Below are positions 1 through 7,930 of a stretch of 43,931 nucleotides of DNA, piece after piece. Each line of letters opens with the position of its first letter. The stretch's first letter is position 1. The DNA comes from Deltaproteobacteria bacterium (GTDB lineage Bacteria; Desulfobacterota; Desulfobacteria; Desulfobacterales; Desulfatirhabdiaceae), in NCBI GenBank assembly GCA_016219185.1, contig JACRBZ010000041.1:1-43931 (forward strand), in the 5' to 3' direction. Under the pieces are notes generated by a model, which did no database searches, was not told where the DNA came from, and was given only the letters and a program-made list of their open reading frames with translations. The position numbers and the translations under genes were made by a program.

Positions 1-23
1 CGTTTTACTTCATTTGGATTCAT
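1..23 (-). CDS. possible 5' end of a gene leaving the left edge
   Basis: Read on the minus strand, an AAAGGAG ribosome binding site (complement of 35-41) lies 11 bases before an ATG (complement of 21-23), followed by codons for NPNEVK up to the window edge. Only about seven codons are visible, so no product can be named. The good Shine-Dalgarno match is the only support; it could be chance in an AT-rich stretch. Confidence 0.3.
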
Positions 24-89
24 GGTGTTGTATTCTCCTTTTTTATTAAGTGCCCGGAATTAGGCAAGTAAAGGAGTTATACACCAATT

Positions 90-792
90 ATGTGTTTTTC
101 ATTTTGTTTTTTCTGCCGCGTATGCGGCTTCGTCCAACAATCCGATGAACTGGGAAGAAGCGCTGTCATATTGCGCAACACTGAATCTTGGCAATTATTC
201 GGATTGGCGGGTGCCCACCATCAAGGAATTACGCAGTTTAGCGGATTACAGCGTGCGAACTCCGGCGATCAATACGACTTATTTTCCGAATACGGTCTCA
301 TCCTATTATTGGTCATCTACGACCTACGCCTACACGACGCATGGCGCTTGGGACGTGTACTTCGACGACGGCAATGACCGTAACCAATTTAAAAAAACGA
401 CTCCCACGTCCGCGCTGTTCGTGGTGGACAAGCCAGCAGCACGCCGGACATAAAGGCCAACGGGCAAAATGGCCCGATTACCGTTTCGTCCGGAACGCCT
501 GTTTCCATAACGGCCGGTCTTGCGGCAGGAAACGAAAATGGGAAACTCGCAGATTGGTGGCTTGCTTACAGTTCACCTACCGGATGGTATTCTCTCAATT
601 CAAATGGATGGGACTCCTGGAATCAATTTATTGGCTCAATATCCGTTATTCAGCATATCCCCGGTTTTAGTTTATTCCAGTACTCTCCCTGTTGGAGATT
701 ACGCATTCTACTTCCTTGTTGATATGAGTCCCAATGGTATTGTTGATTCACCGTTTTATTACGACTATGTTCAGGTACATGTAGTCAATTAG
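90..792 (+). pseudogene. DUF1566 (Lcl-type) domain protein, frameshifted
   Basis: The stretch from about 145 reads [12 protein letters not shown] and then [22 protein letters not shown] and [16 protein letters not shown], the typical pattern of the DUF1566/Lcl_C domain found in secreted repeat proteins. After an A7 run at 391-397 the expected continuation (HVRAVRGGQ) is found one frame back. That frame runs through a Ser/Thr/Gly-rich tail until about 680, where the original frame resumes (STLPVGDYAFYF) and ends at 792. Two opposite one-base shifts therefore interrupt the gene. Upstream codons in the first frame read like the end of a signal peptide (SAAYAAS) but lack a start; the ATG at 90, with an AAGGAG site before it, is in another frame. 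It could be a decayed gene, or carry sequencing errors. The molecular role of the domain is unknown. Confidence 0.65.
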
Positions 793-896
793 AATACATT
801 CACATCACTTATCGGTTCCCGTGGGAGCATTTATCATTTGCACTCACCGGGATAGATTTCTTGATAAGGTAATGAGGATTTGTTTTTATAACCAAA

Positions 897-927
897 AAAG
901 GGTTACGAAACTGTTTCGTAACCCTTT
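897..927 (-). terminator. bidirectional hairpin terminator for tRNA-Gln
   Basis: Perfect 14-bp inverted repeat (897-910 and 914-927, loop CTG), flanked on the minus-strand exit by six T residues (complement of 894-899) and on the plus-strand exit by GTTTTTATTT. It lies 10 bases beyond the 3' end of the tRNA, so it most likely ends the tRNA transcript, and could also end transcripts from the left. Confidence 0.8.
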
Positions 928-936
928 GTTTTTATT

Positions 937-1010
937 TGGCTGAGGGACAAGGATTCGAACCTTGGTTAACGGGGCCAGAACCCGTCGTCCTGCCGCTAGA
1001 CGATCCCTCA
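937..1010 (-). tRNA. tRNA-Gln (anticodon CTG)
   Basis: The minus strand folds as a cloverleaf. The acceptor arm TGAGGGA pairs with TCCCTCA. The anticodon stem ACGGG/CCCGT encloses the loop TTCTGGC, whose anticodon CTG reads CAG (Gln). The T arm contains GGTTCGAATCC. The discriminator is G and the CCA end is encoded (complement of 937-939). It has its own promoter immediately upstream and a strong hairpin terminator downstream, so it appears to be a single-gene transcription unit. Confidence 0.95.
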
Positions 1011-1021
1011 ATTATTTTTTT

Positions 1022-1050
1022 AATTTACATAAAAGGAAGAACATCGTCAA
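1022..1050 (-). promoter_or_regulatory. sigma-70-type promoter of tRNA-Gln
   Basis: On the minus strand, TTGACG (complement of 1045-1050) and TAAATT (complement of 1022-1027) are separated by exactly 17 bases, matching five and four of the six consensus bases. The predicted start falls a few bases before the tRNA 5' end at 1010. Confidence 0.6.
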
Positions 1051-1084
1051 TATAAAAATTACCGAAAACCTTTTCAGATCTATA

Positions 1085-2098
1085 TTATTCGGTTTTTTTT
1101 CCAAATTTATTTTGTTTTTCAAGAGCTTCTTCGGCAGCTTCAATGATCTCCGCATCATAATTCAGTCTGTTATTCAGGACTTCCTGAATCCGTTCGATAG
1201 AGACACCATTATCGATTTCTCCCACCAGATAAAGGATATCCCCTTTAACCTTGTCATCAACAGTATCGAATCGCTCCCATAATGGCACCATTGTTTTTTG
1301 CGCCAGCACCGGATTTTCCTCTGCAATCGTTTCCAAAGTCACCATGGCCCCGAGCCGGACAGGCCATTTGGGATGAACCAGAAGATCCACGAGCGCCGGA
1401 AAAACCATGTCTTTCTCTAACATCATGCTTGACAAAAGTCCGGCATTGCCGTCCGCAATCATGTTCATCAAGGTATCGGCTTCGAGTTTTGAAGGGTCCC
1501 GATGAATCATTGCCTCAAGGACTTCCTGAATTTTGATGGAACCCGTCCAGCGGAATTGCTCATCCAGAACCAGCGTGGGAACTGACTGAATCCGATCTCT
1601 GCAAGCTTCTTCCAGGTACAATCCGGCGTCGATCACCGTCAGATGGACCCACTGGCTTGAAATGGCAAGGGGAAGAAGGCTCTGAACAACAGCGGGACAA
1701 AACGGGCATTGTTCAGCGATATAGAGCTTCAATTCCGCTGGCAATGTCAGAAGGTCCAGAAGTGACGAAAACGGCAAAGGCGGCTGGGCTTGTTCATTAA
1801 AAACCCATGACAACGCTTCCAGAAATGGAAGCAGTTCATGCCCAAGAGGCACGGCCCGATAGCGTATCCGGGAATGAATTCTCAGTTCCGAAGGGGCATC
1901 GGATTCGTCTTTTTCGTGAACAATATGGATTTTTGGGGCCGCCTTCTGCAAGGCCGTACAAAAATCCTCAAGCAACCGGCTTCCCCCATGGCGTGTTTTC
2001 ACCAGCCGCAGCCGGATATCCTGTTTCAACTGTTCATTAAACAATGTGATTTGGCGTTCTTCAACAGCATTCATTCTGACTCCGTTTTTTCGGGGCAT
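1085..2098 (-). CDS. thioredoxin/glutaredoxin-like protein with C-terminal HEAT-like repeats
   Basis: 337-residue cytoplasmic protein with no signal peptide or membrane segment. Residues about 120-215 form a thioredoxin-fold module with an active-site C131-P-F-C134 in the context YIAEQCPFCP and the conserved cis-proline segment SVPTLVL. This resembles the second domain of glutaredoxin-like protein disulfide oxidoreductases. The first about 110 residues look like a degenerate sister domain without CxxC. Residues about 240-325 are helical and resemble HEAT/armadillo repeats (LLVHPKWPVRLGAMVTLETIAEENP), suggesting a protein-protein docking surface. The ATG overlaps the stop of the CBS gene (ATGA at 2096-2100), so the two are probably translationally coupled; an ATG eight codons in (2074) is an alternative start. 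The substrate is unknown. Confidence 0.75.
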   Translation of the reverse strand: MPRKNGVRMNAVEERQITLFNEQLKQDIRLRLVKTRHGGSRLLEDFCTALQKAAPKIHIVHEKDESDAPSELRIHSRIRYRAVPLGHELLPFLEALSWVFNEQAQPPLPFSSLLDLLTLPAELKLYIAEQCPFCPAVVQSLLPLAISSQWVHLTVIDAGLYLEEACRDRIQSVPTLVLDEQFRWTGSIKIQEVLEAMIHRDPSKLEADTLMNMIADGNAGLLSSMMLEKDMVFPALVDLLVHPKWPVRLGAMVTLETIAEENPVLAQKTMVPLWERFDTVDDKVKGDILYLVGEIDNGVSIERIQEVLNNRLNYDAEIIEAAEEALEKQNKFGKKTE

Positions 2099-2550
2099 CA
2101 GGATGGAAGCAGCGTCTTTAACACATCTTCTTTTCCAACAACACCTACCAGCCGTCCATCCTCTACAACCGGAAGCGTATGAAACCCCTTGTCCACCATC
2201 AATGATGCCACTTCTTCAATCCCGGTTTCCGGAGTAACGGCGACGGGCTTGGGCGTCATGGCCTGAGCCACGGTCAAGGCGGCGATCTTTTCAACTTCTT
2301 TTTCAATCCGCTTTAATGACGTCAGGGGCATAAACCCATCCAGAAGAGAAAACAGCGAAGGAATCGGAACGCATTTTTGCTGAGCCACCAGATCGCTCTG
2401 ACAGAGAATACCGACAACCCTCCCCTTACCATCCACAACCGGAAGTCCATTAATTCGTTTTTCAATCATGATTCGCGCTGCATGGACGATCTCTGTTTCA
2501 GGGGATACCGAGATAACATCTGCCGTCATGATGTCTTTTACTCTGAACAT
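2098..2550 (-). CDS. two-CBS-domain protein
   Basis: 150 residues made almost entirely of a tandem CBS pair. The first repeat begins VKDIMTADVISVSPETEIVHAARIM and ends INGLPVVDGKGRVVGILCQSDL. The second has AMTPKPVAVTPETGIEEVASLMVDKGFHTLPVV and ends LVGVVGKEDVL. Such stand-alone pairs usually bind adenine nucleotides and regulate a partner protein. The likely partner is the thioredoxin/HEAT protein, whose start codon overlaps this stop codon. The start has an AGAGGA site just upstream. No catalytic domain is present, so the regulated process is unknown. Confidence 0.85.
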   Translation of the reverse strand: MFRVKDIMTADVISVSPETEIVHAARIMIEKRINGLPVVDGKGRVVGILCQSDLVAQQKCVPIPSLFSLLDGFMPLTSLKRIEKEVEKIAALTVAQAMTPKPVAVTPETGIEEVASLMVDKGFHTLPVVEDGRLVGVVGKEDVLKTLLPS

Positions 2551-2740
2551 AGTTCCTCTTATATCTTTTGAAGGTTATGGTACTGAGGCCGGAAGATTTA
2601 TCAACCTTGATGAATCAAAAAGCCTTGATATGGCAATATCCTCTTATCAGTCAGGTAACAAGTATCGTTATATGGGTAACCACTAATTGCCGTTGCCCGG
2701 AAATAAAGCAAATAAATTATTTTTGAAGTTGATATGATTT

Positions 2741-4135
2741 TTAGGCAATATATCTGATGGCTTGTTTCAGCCTGGTAATCACCTGATTTTTCCCCAATAT
2801 TTCCATGATTTCAAAAATACCCGGGCTGGCGGTTTTGCCCGTCAGGGCAACTCGGACCGGCTGAGCGATTTTTCCCAGCTTCAACCCTGTTTCCTCCATA
2901 ACGGATAGAAAAACGGTTTCAAGACCGGCAACAGTGAATCCCGATAAGGTTTCCATTTTCTGAACCAGCAGGGTTAAGGGCCCCAGAGCGTCAGATATCA
3001 AGAATTTATCAGCAGCCGCAGGCTCATAAGAAACCGTTTCCTCATAATAAAACCGGGCCGCTTCCGCCATTTCATCAAGGGTTTTGCTGCGGGCATTCAG
3101 CGTCAGAATCACCTGATCCAGATAATGCCCCTCTTCCGCGGCATACCCCCTTGCTTTCAAAAACGGCAGAAGATGAGGTGTCAGCGAGCGAGGCGGAGTT
3201 GCCTTGATGTGATCTGCGTTCAGCGAAAGAAGCTTATCCATGTCAAAGACGCCAGCGGATTTTCCGATATGTTCCAGTGAAAATTTTTCAATCAGCTCCT
3301 CACGGGTAAAAAATTCCTGATCCCCACACGACCATCCCAGTCTAATCAGGTAATTGATCATGGCTTCGGGCAAAAACCCCATGTCCCGGTAGGCGGTTAC
3401 GGACATGGCACCATGGCGTTTGCTGAGTCGGGTCTTATCCTTGCCCAGAACCATCGGTAAATGTCCAAACACCGGAAGCTCGGCACCCAGTGCCTGATAG
3501 AGCATGATCTGGCGGGGGGTATTGTTGACATGGTCATCCCCGCGAATCACGGTGTTGATGCCCATTGTAATATCATCCACCACCACGACGAAATTATAAG
3601 TCGGCGTGCCGTCGCTGCGCTGAATGATAAAATCATCCTGTTCAGCGTTCTGAAAGACGATGTCGCCCTTGACCACATCGTGAATGATGGTGGTCCCGGT
3701 CAGCGGGGCGCGAAATCTGACCACCGCATCATTGCTTTTGCAAAGCTGCTTCTCCCGGCAGGTTCCGTCATACTTGGGTTTTCCGCCGGTGGCCATGGCC
3801 TGCTGGCGCATGGCATCGAGTTTTTCCGAAGAGCAGGTACAATAATAGGCGTGACCGGTATCCAGAAGTTTCTGAACATATTCGGCATAGATGTGGAATC
3901 GTTTGGACTGAAAATACGGACCCTCATCCCAGTCGATCCCCAGCCATTCCAGGGCCTCGAATATGGAATCCGCAGATGCCTGCGTGGAACGGACCGAGTC
4001 GGTATCTTCAATGCGAAGGACAAAACGGCCCTTGGTGTGCCGGGCGTAAAACCAGTTAAATAAAGCGGTTCGCGCCCCGCCCACATGAAGATATCCCGTG
4101 GGACTTGGAGGAAAACGAGTAATAACCGTGTGCAT
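2741..4135 (-). CDS. gltX: glutamate--tRNA ligase
   Basis: 464 residues, usual length for bacterial GluRS. Class I synthetase signatures are present: an N-terminal RFPPSPTGYLHVGGARTALF containing the HIGH-equivalent motif, and DKTRLSKRHGA as the KMSKS-equivalent. It charges tRNA-Glu in the cytoplasm; whether it also charges tRNA-Gln cannot be told from sequence alone, and no gatCAB is in the window. The insertion with CTCSSEKLDAMR and GTCREKQ retains the three cysteines often found in the zinc-binding region of GluRS. It is separated by 190 bases from the CBS gene downstream, and a candidate promoter lies about 100 bases upstream. Confidence 0.97.
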   Translation of the reverse strand: MHTVITRFPPSPTGYLHVGGARTALFNWFYARHTKGRFVLRIEDTDSVRSTQASADSIFEALEWLGIDWDEGPYFQSKRFHIYAEYVQKLLDTGHAYYCTCSSEKLDAMRQQAMATGGKPKYDGTCREKQLCKSNDAVVRFRAPLTGTTIIHDVVKGDIVFQNAEQDDFIIQRSDGTPTYNFVVVVDDITMGINTVIRGDDHVNNTPRQIMLYQALGAELPVFGHLPMVLGKDKTRLSKRHGAMSVTAYRDMGFLPEAMINYLIRLGWSCGDQEFFTREELIEKFSLEHIGKSAGVFDMDKLLSLNADHIKATPPRSLTPHLLPFLKARGYAAEEGHYLDQVILTLNARSKTLDEMAEAARFYYEETVSYEPAAADKFLISDALGPLTLLVQKMETLSGFTVAGLETVFLSVMEETGLKLGKIAQPVRVALTGKTASPGIFEIMEILGKNQVITRLKQAIRYIA

Positions 4136-4234
4136 TATGATTCACCTGATTTGTAATATTAAGTAAAACAATTAGATTCATTTTATGCATATAATATAGA
4201 TTGTTATATGCTAATTATATTACTTATGATATCA

Positions 4235-4264
4235 AGTATAAGTAATTGTTGAACAGGGACTCAA
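4235..4264 (-). promoter_or_regulatory. candidate gltX promoter with a GTCCCTGTTCAA motif in the spacer
   Basis: The minus strand shows TTGAGT (complement of 4259-4264), an 18-base spacer and TATACT (complement of 4235-4240). The 12-mer GTCCCTGTTCAA overlaps the end of the -35 box. The same 12-mer lies between the -35 and -10 boxes of the candidate promoter at 20774-20802. The promoter call is only moderately supported in such AT-rich DNA. Confidence 0.35.
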
Positions 4265-4429
4265 CTTGACAGCAACAAAATAATTTCTTTTAAATCCATC
4301 TCTGTCAAATTGAGAAAATATCATATTATATAAAATAGTTGTTAAATTCTTCCTTGACATTTTCCAAAGAGGGAATTTTTGTCTTAAGTCAACGACATAG
4401 TGATTCCCCTTAAAAAGGGATTTAATTGA

Positions 4430-4460
4430 TGAGCCGTCAATATAAAATATTGACGGCTCA
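4430..4460. repeat. perfect 14-bp inverted repeat, possible terminator or operator
   Basis: TGAGCCGTCAATAT (4430-4443) and its exact reverse complement (4447-4460) flank an AAA loop. Neither exit carries a long T run, so it is a weak rho-independent terminator at best. It lies alone between two divergent genes with about 290 bases to gltX and 400 to rpmF. Confidence 0.6.
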
Positions 4461-4757
4461 AATACCGCTTAATTTTATAACAATAGCATAAAAACCGCCG
4501 ACAGACAACAACCGGCGATGATTAAATCGTCTTTCGGCCACAGCAGACATAACATTTTCACAAAAAGGCTTATTTGTCTGGAGCCGCAGAGCAATGCCAT
4601 TGATTTAAAAGGTTTTCAATGAAAATGCAATTTGAAATGAGATTTTTCCGTGTGGTATCAAATAGTTGTATAAATCTCCCCTGACCCTCTTTTCAAAAAA
4701 TAAAGTTTCCATACGCAACAATTTCAATCAGCAAATAAGCCGTTTTTCATAAAAAGC

Positions 4758-4787
4758 TTGACAAATCGACGGCTTTCAATTACTAAT
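4758..4787 (+). promoter_or_regulatory. candidate promoter of the rpmF-fab cluster
   Basis: A perfect TTGACA (4758-4763) is followed after 18 bases by ACTAAT (4782-4787), about 70 bases before the rpmF start. The -35 is strong, the -10 only fair. Confidence 0.45.
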
Positions 4788-4858
4788 GCCTTCATTTTTC
4801 AAACGTATAGTGATGTAAATATTATTTTAATTATAAACAGACATTTAGGAGATTACTC

Positions 4859-5041
4859 ATGGCCGTTCCAAAACATAAAACATCCAAGTCAAAACGCGAT
4901 ATGCGGCGCTCACACCAGAATCTTGAGGCGCCCAGCCTGTCAACATGTCCGGAATGCGGCGAAGCGAAACTTCCCCATCACGTCTGCCCGAACTGTGGCC
5001 AATATAAAGGTAAACAGGTTACCGAAGGCAAAGAGGATTGA
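4859..5041 (+). CDS. rpmF: 50S ribosomal protein L32
   Basis: 60 residues beginning [19 protein letters not shown], the hallmark L32 start. Four cysteines in the arrangement CPEC...CPNC form the zinc-ribbon version of L32. It is a structural protein of the large ribosomal subunit. An AGGAG site precedes the ATG. It lies only six bases before the acyl-CoA dehydrogenase gene and heads the fatty-acid cluster; rpmF-fab linkage is common in bacteria and ties ribosome synthesis to lipid synthesis. Confidence 0.97.
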   Translation: MAVPKHKTSKSKRDMRRSHQNLEAPSLSTCPECGEAKLPHHVCPNCGQYKGKQVTEGKED

Positions 5042-5047
5042 TAACGG

Positions 5048-6721
5048 ATGTCTCCTTCAGTGCATGAATCCAGTACGCCGCTCCATGGTCTGGATGCAGA
5101 GTCCAGACAGATGGTTCTTGACATCGTCACCAAGATAAAGACGCGGCTGTTGACCCGCGAGAATGTTCTTGAGTTCGACCGCAAAGAGATCTTCCCGGAA
5201 GAAATCATCCGCACCCTGCTGGGCCCGGATATCGGCCTTCAACTGCTCTTTATTCCCGAAGAATATGGTGGAATGAGCGGCGGTGCAAGGGATTGCTGCG
5301 CCCTGACCCGCGAAATGGCCGGTGTCTGCCTGGGCGTGGCCACGGCTTTTTTTGCCATTCAACTGGGCGCGGACCCGCTGATCGTCGGCGGCACCGACGC
5401 GCAAAAAGAAAAATGGCTGGGCGCCATTGCCGAAGGTCGTTCGCTGGTAGCCTATGCCGTAACAGAGTCCGGTGCGGGCAGCAACCTGGCTGCCTTGAAA
5501 ACCAAGGCCGACCCGGTTTGTGACGCTTCCGGCACGGTGACCGGATACCGGATCAACGGCTCCAAGCAGTTCATCTCCACCGGCGGATATGCGGATTTTA
5601 TCACACTCCTGGCCGTGACCCCTGAAGGGCCTTCTTTTTTTGTCGTTGAAAAAGGAACTCCCGGTTTTGTACAGGGCAAGGGAGAAGAAAAACACGGGAT
5701 ACGGGCATCCAACACCTCGCCGCTCACCTTTACCGACGTCTTTGTGCCGGTTGAAAATCTTGTGGGCGGAGTACCGGGCCAGGGATTGAAACAGGCAAAT
5801 TCGGTTTTTGGATACACCCGGCTGATGGTGGCCGCCATGGCGCTTGGCGCGGGAGAAGCAGCGCTTTCCATAGCCATTCCCTATGCCAAGGACCGGATCC
5901 AGTTTGGCTCCCCGCTGTCCGAAAAACAGGGTTATACCCACAAACTCATCGTTCCCCATATTGTCCGGTTTGAAGCAGCTTCCAGTTACCTGGATGAAAT
6001 TGCCCTGCGGATCGACGCCGGAGACACGGATCTTCAGGTCGAGGGCGCCATAGCCAAGCTGTTTGCCTCGGAAACCGCCAACCGCGCGGCAGACGATGCC
6101 ATCCAGGCCCTTGGCGGTTATGGATACATCACGGAGTTCGGGGTTGAAAAAATCAAACGTGATGTAAGAATCACCTGCATTTATGAAGGAACCAGCGAAA
6201 TTCTGCAGAATATCATCAGCATGTTCCGCTGGAAAAAGACCTGGAAAACCAAAGGTGCGTATTACCGATCCATTGCAGAAGAAATGGGAGTTCTGAATCA
6301 GAAAAACGATCAGGTTGGTTGCCTGTTTTATGGATCCGCTGCAGCAGCACTGAATCGGACGATTCTTCTTGCCCATGAAAACCGCCTGACCCGAAGTCAG
6401 CATGTCATGTTCTGTCTTGCAGACATGATGACCCATGTCGAGATCGGTGCGAGCCTTGCCCGAAAGGCTGCTGCTTTAAGCATCAGCAGCGACCCCCGGG
6501 CTCAAAAGATTCAGGCGGCTTCCCGGATTTTTGCCGCCGAGGTTGCACAACTGGTGTATCAGAATATGCTGAAAATCCTGTTGGGAAATGGCCTGTTCAA
6601 TTCGGAAACCATTTCGGAATTTCTGGCATCCATTTCCTGCCAGCAGCTTCCCTTTGCCTGCGCCAATACGTTCCAGGATATGGACAGGATCTGTGAACTG
6701 GTTTTTCATAATGAAAAATGA
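5048..6721 (+). CDS. acyl-CoA (or acyl-ACP) dehydrogenase, long form
   Basis: 557 residues. The flavoprotein dehydrogenase fold spans about residues 15-395 with AYAVTESGAGSNLAALKTKA (FAD/substrate motif) and GYGYITEFGVEKIKRD near the end. IYEGTSEILQ contains Glu380, at the position of the catalytic base of medium-chain acyl-CoA dehydrogenase. About 165 extra helical residues follow, as in long-form family members. The family takes alpha,beta hydrogens from acyl thioesters and passes electrons to electron-transfer flavoprotein. The gene starts six bases after rpmF and precedes fabG, acpP and fabF, where plsX/fabH/fabD are normally found. A role in fatty-acid synthesis (acyl-ACP or enoyl-ACP as substrate) is an inference from this position; ordinary beta-oxidation is the alternative. 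Confidence 0.9.
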   Translation: MSPSVHESSTPLHGLDAESRQMVLDIVTKIKTRLLTRENVLEFDRKEIFPEEIIRTLLGPDIGLQLLFIPEEYGGMSGGARDCCALTREMAGVCLGVATAFFAIQLGADPLIVGGTDAQKEKWLGAIAEGRSLVAYAVTESGAGSNLAALKTKADPVCDASGTVTGYRINGSKQFISTGGYADFITLLAVTPEGPSFFVVEKGTPGFVQGKGEEKHGIRASNTSPLTFTDVFVPVENLVGGVPGQGLKQANSVFGYTRLMVAAMALGAGEAALSIAIPYAKDRIQFGSPLSEKQGYTHKLIVPHIVRFEAASSYLDEIALRIDAGDTDLQVEGAIAKLFASETANRAADDAIQALGGYGYITEFGVEKIKRDVRITCIYEGTSEILQNIISMFRWKKTWKTKGAYYRSIAEEMGVLNQKNDQVGCLFYGSAAAALNRTILLAHENRLTRSQHVMFCLADMMTHVEIGASLARKAAALSISSDPRAQKIQAASRIFAAEVAQLVYQNMLKILLGNGLFNSETISEFLASISCQQLPFACANTFQDMDRICELVFHNEK

Positions 6722-6783
6722 GTTGATCGCCCAAAACCGCTCAAAACCACCTGAGAAAAAATGTTGAGGAAATGGAGACAATC

Positions 6784-7533
6784 GTGACAGTCAGTTCCGA
6801 AAAACAAACCATCGTGGTCACCGGGGGTTCCAGAGGAATCGGCAGGGCGATCTGCATGGCCCTGGCAGGGCCCGGGGCAACCGTGTATTTCAATTATGCT
6901 TCCAATGTCCAGGCCGCAACCGAAACCGAAGAAAGGATCAGGGAAGCCGGTGGACAGGCTGTTGGCATTTGCGCCGACATTGCCTCAGAGGCTGCAATGA
7001 CGGAGTTTTTTCAGCGAATTCTTTCTGAAACCGGCAGGATCGATGTGCTGGTCAACAACGCCGGCATGACCCGTGACGGACTTCTGGTGAGAATGAAGGC
7101 GCTCGACTGGGATGCCGTGATGGATGTCAACCTGAAAGGGGCTTTCCTCTGTGCCAAAATTGTTGCAAAAACCATGATCAAGCAGCATTCCGGCCGGATT
7201 ATCAACATCTCCTCCGTGGTTGGGGTCACGGGAAATTCCGGTCAGGCCAATTATTCCGCTTCAAAAGCCGGAATGATCGGATTTACCAAAGCCGTTGCCA
7301 AAGAATTGGCATCCCGCAATATCACCGTGAATGCGGTTGCGCCCGGATATATTGAAACAGATATGACCGATGCGCTTTCCGATAAAAATAAAGAGGCCAT
7401 GTTGCAGCAGATCCCTCTGGGCCGGTTTGGCAGGCCGCAGGATGTGACTGCAGTGGTCGTATTTTTGGCCTCTGAAGCCGCCGCCTATATCACCGGTCAG
7501 GTGATCCATGTCAGCGGCGGAATGTATATGTAA
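6784..7533 (+). CDS. fabG: 3-oxoacyl-[ACP] reductase
   Basis: Short-chain dehydrogenase that reduces 3-oxoacyl-ACP with NADPH in each elongation round. The glycine motif VTGGSRGIGRAI binds the cofactor, NNAGMTRDGLL is the conserved NNAG segment, and the catalytic set is Ser144, Tyr157 and Lys161 (YSASKAG). The GTG at 6784 is chosen because GGAG lies six bases upstream and it gives 249 residues, normal for FabG. An ATG at 6772 would add four residues but has a ribosome site almost touching it. It follows the acyl-CoA dehydrogenase by about 60 bases and precedes acpP, as in standard fab clusters. Confidence 0.95.
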   Translation: MTVSSEKQTIVVTGGSRGIGRAICMALAGPGATVYFNYASNVQAATETEERIREAGGQAVGICADIASEAAMTEFFQRILSETGRIDVLVNNAGMTRDGLLVRMKALDWDAVMDVNLKGAFLCAKIVAKTMIKQHSGRIINISSVVGVTGNSGQANYSASKAGMIGFTKAVAKELASRNITVNAVAPGYIETDMTDALSDKNKEAMLQQIPLGRFGRPQDVTAVVVFLASEAAAYITGQVIHVSGGMYM

Positions 7534-7573
7534 GACTTAAAGACAAGTTACAATTAACCCATCATCATATCGC

Positions 7574-7603
7574 CAAGCAAAAAAACATCCGTGTTTTTAC
7601 TTG
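7574..7603 (+). other. imperfect hairpin in the acpP leader
   Basis: CAAGCAAAAAAACA (7574-7587) can pair with TGTTTTTACTTG (7592-7603) around a TCCG loop, 34 bases before acpP. It may be a processing or attenuation element separating the abundant acpP message from fabG; a terminator role is doubtful because no T run follows. Confidence 0.35.
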
Positions 7604-7636
7604 CTGCGCACTTTTTACGATCAATAAGGAGACAGT

Positions 7637-7864
7637 ATGTCCATTGAAGACAAAGTCAAAAAAATCATTGCCGAAAAACTTGGAGTTGATCTGAGTGAAG
7701 TTGTGCCGGAGGCCTCTTTTGTAGATGACCTGGGCGCAGACTCTTTAGACCTGGTGGAACTCATCATGTCCATGGAAGAAGAATTTGATATTGAAATTTC
7801 AGATGAAGCTGCTGAAAAAATCGTTCGGGTCAAAGACGCCATCAGCTTTATCGATTCTCACTGA
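7637..7864 (+). CDS. acpP: acyl carrier protein
   Basis: 75-residue acidic four-helix protein. The phosphopantetheine attachment site is Ser36 in [13 protein letters not shown], at the same position as in E. coli AcpP. It carries growing acyl chains between FabG, FabF and the other synthesis enzymes. AAGGAG lies seven bases before the ATG. It sits in the conserved fabG-acpP-fabF order. Confidence 0.98.
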   Translation: MSIEDKVKKIIAEKLGVDLSEVVPEASFVDDLGADSLDLVELIMSMEEEFDIEISDEAAEKIVRVKDAISFIDSH

Positions 7865-7930
7865 TTTACTGGATGAATCAGGATGACAATAGATCCGACA
7901 GCAGTATTCGCGAAAAAAAAGGAGGCTTCA

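Larger units (their letters stand above)
4136..4858 (+). other. 723-bp intergenic region between gltX and rpmF
   Basis: This AT-rich stretch holds no convincing coding sequence. It contains the candidate gltX promoter (minus, near 4235-4264), a perfect 14-bp inverted repeat at 4430-4460 and the candidate rpmF promoter (plus, 4758-4787). The DUF177/YceD gene that usually precedes rpmF in other bacteria is absent here. Confidence 0.6.

Noticed and set aside
2551..2740. Terminator or small RNA between gltX and the CBS gene
   Set aside because: No stable GC-rich hairpin with T run and no promoter-like pair could be supported.
5057..6436. 459-codon ORF antisense to the acyl-CoA dehydrogenase gene
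   Set aside because: Its translation shows no recognisable domain, while the plus-strand protein has full family motifs; it is a shadow of codon bias. The long antisense ORFs at 3461-4063 and 12112-12981 are rejected for the same reason.
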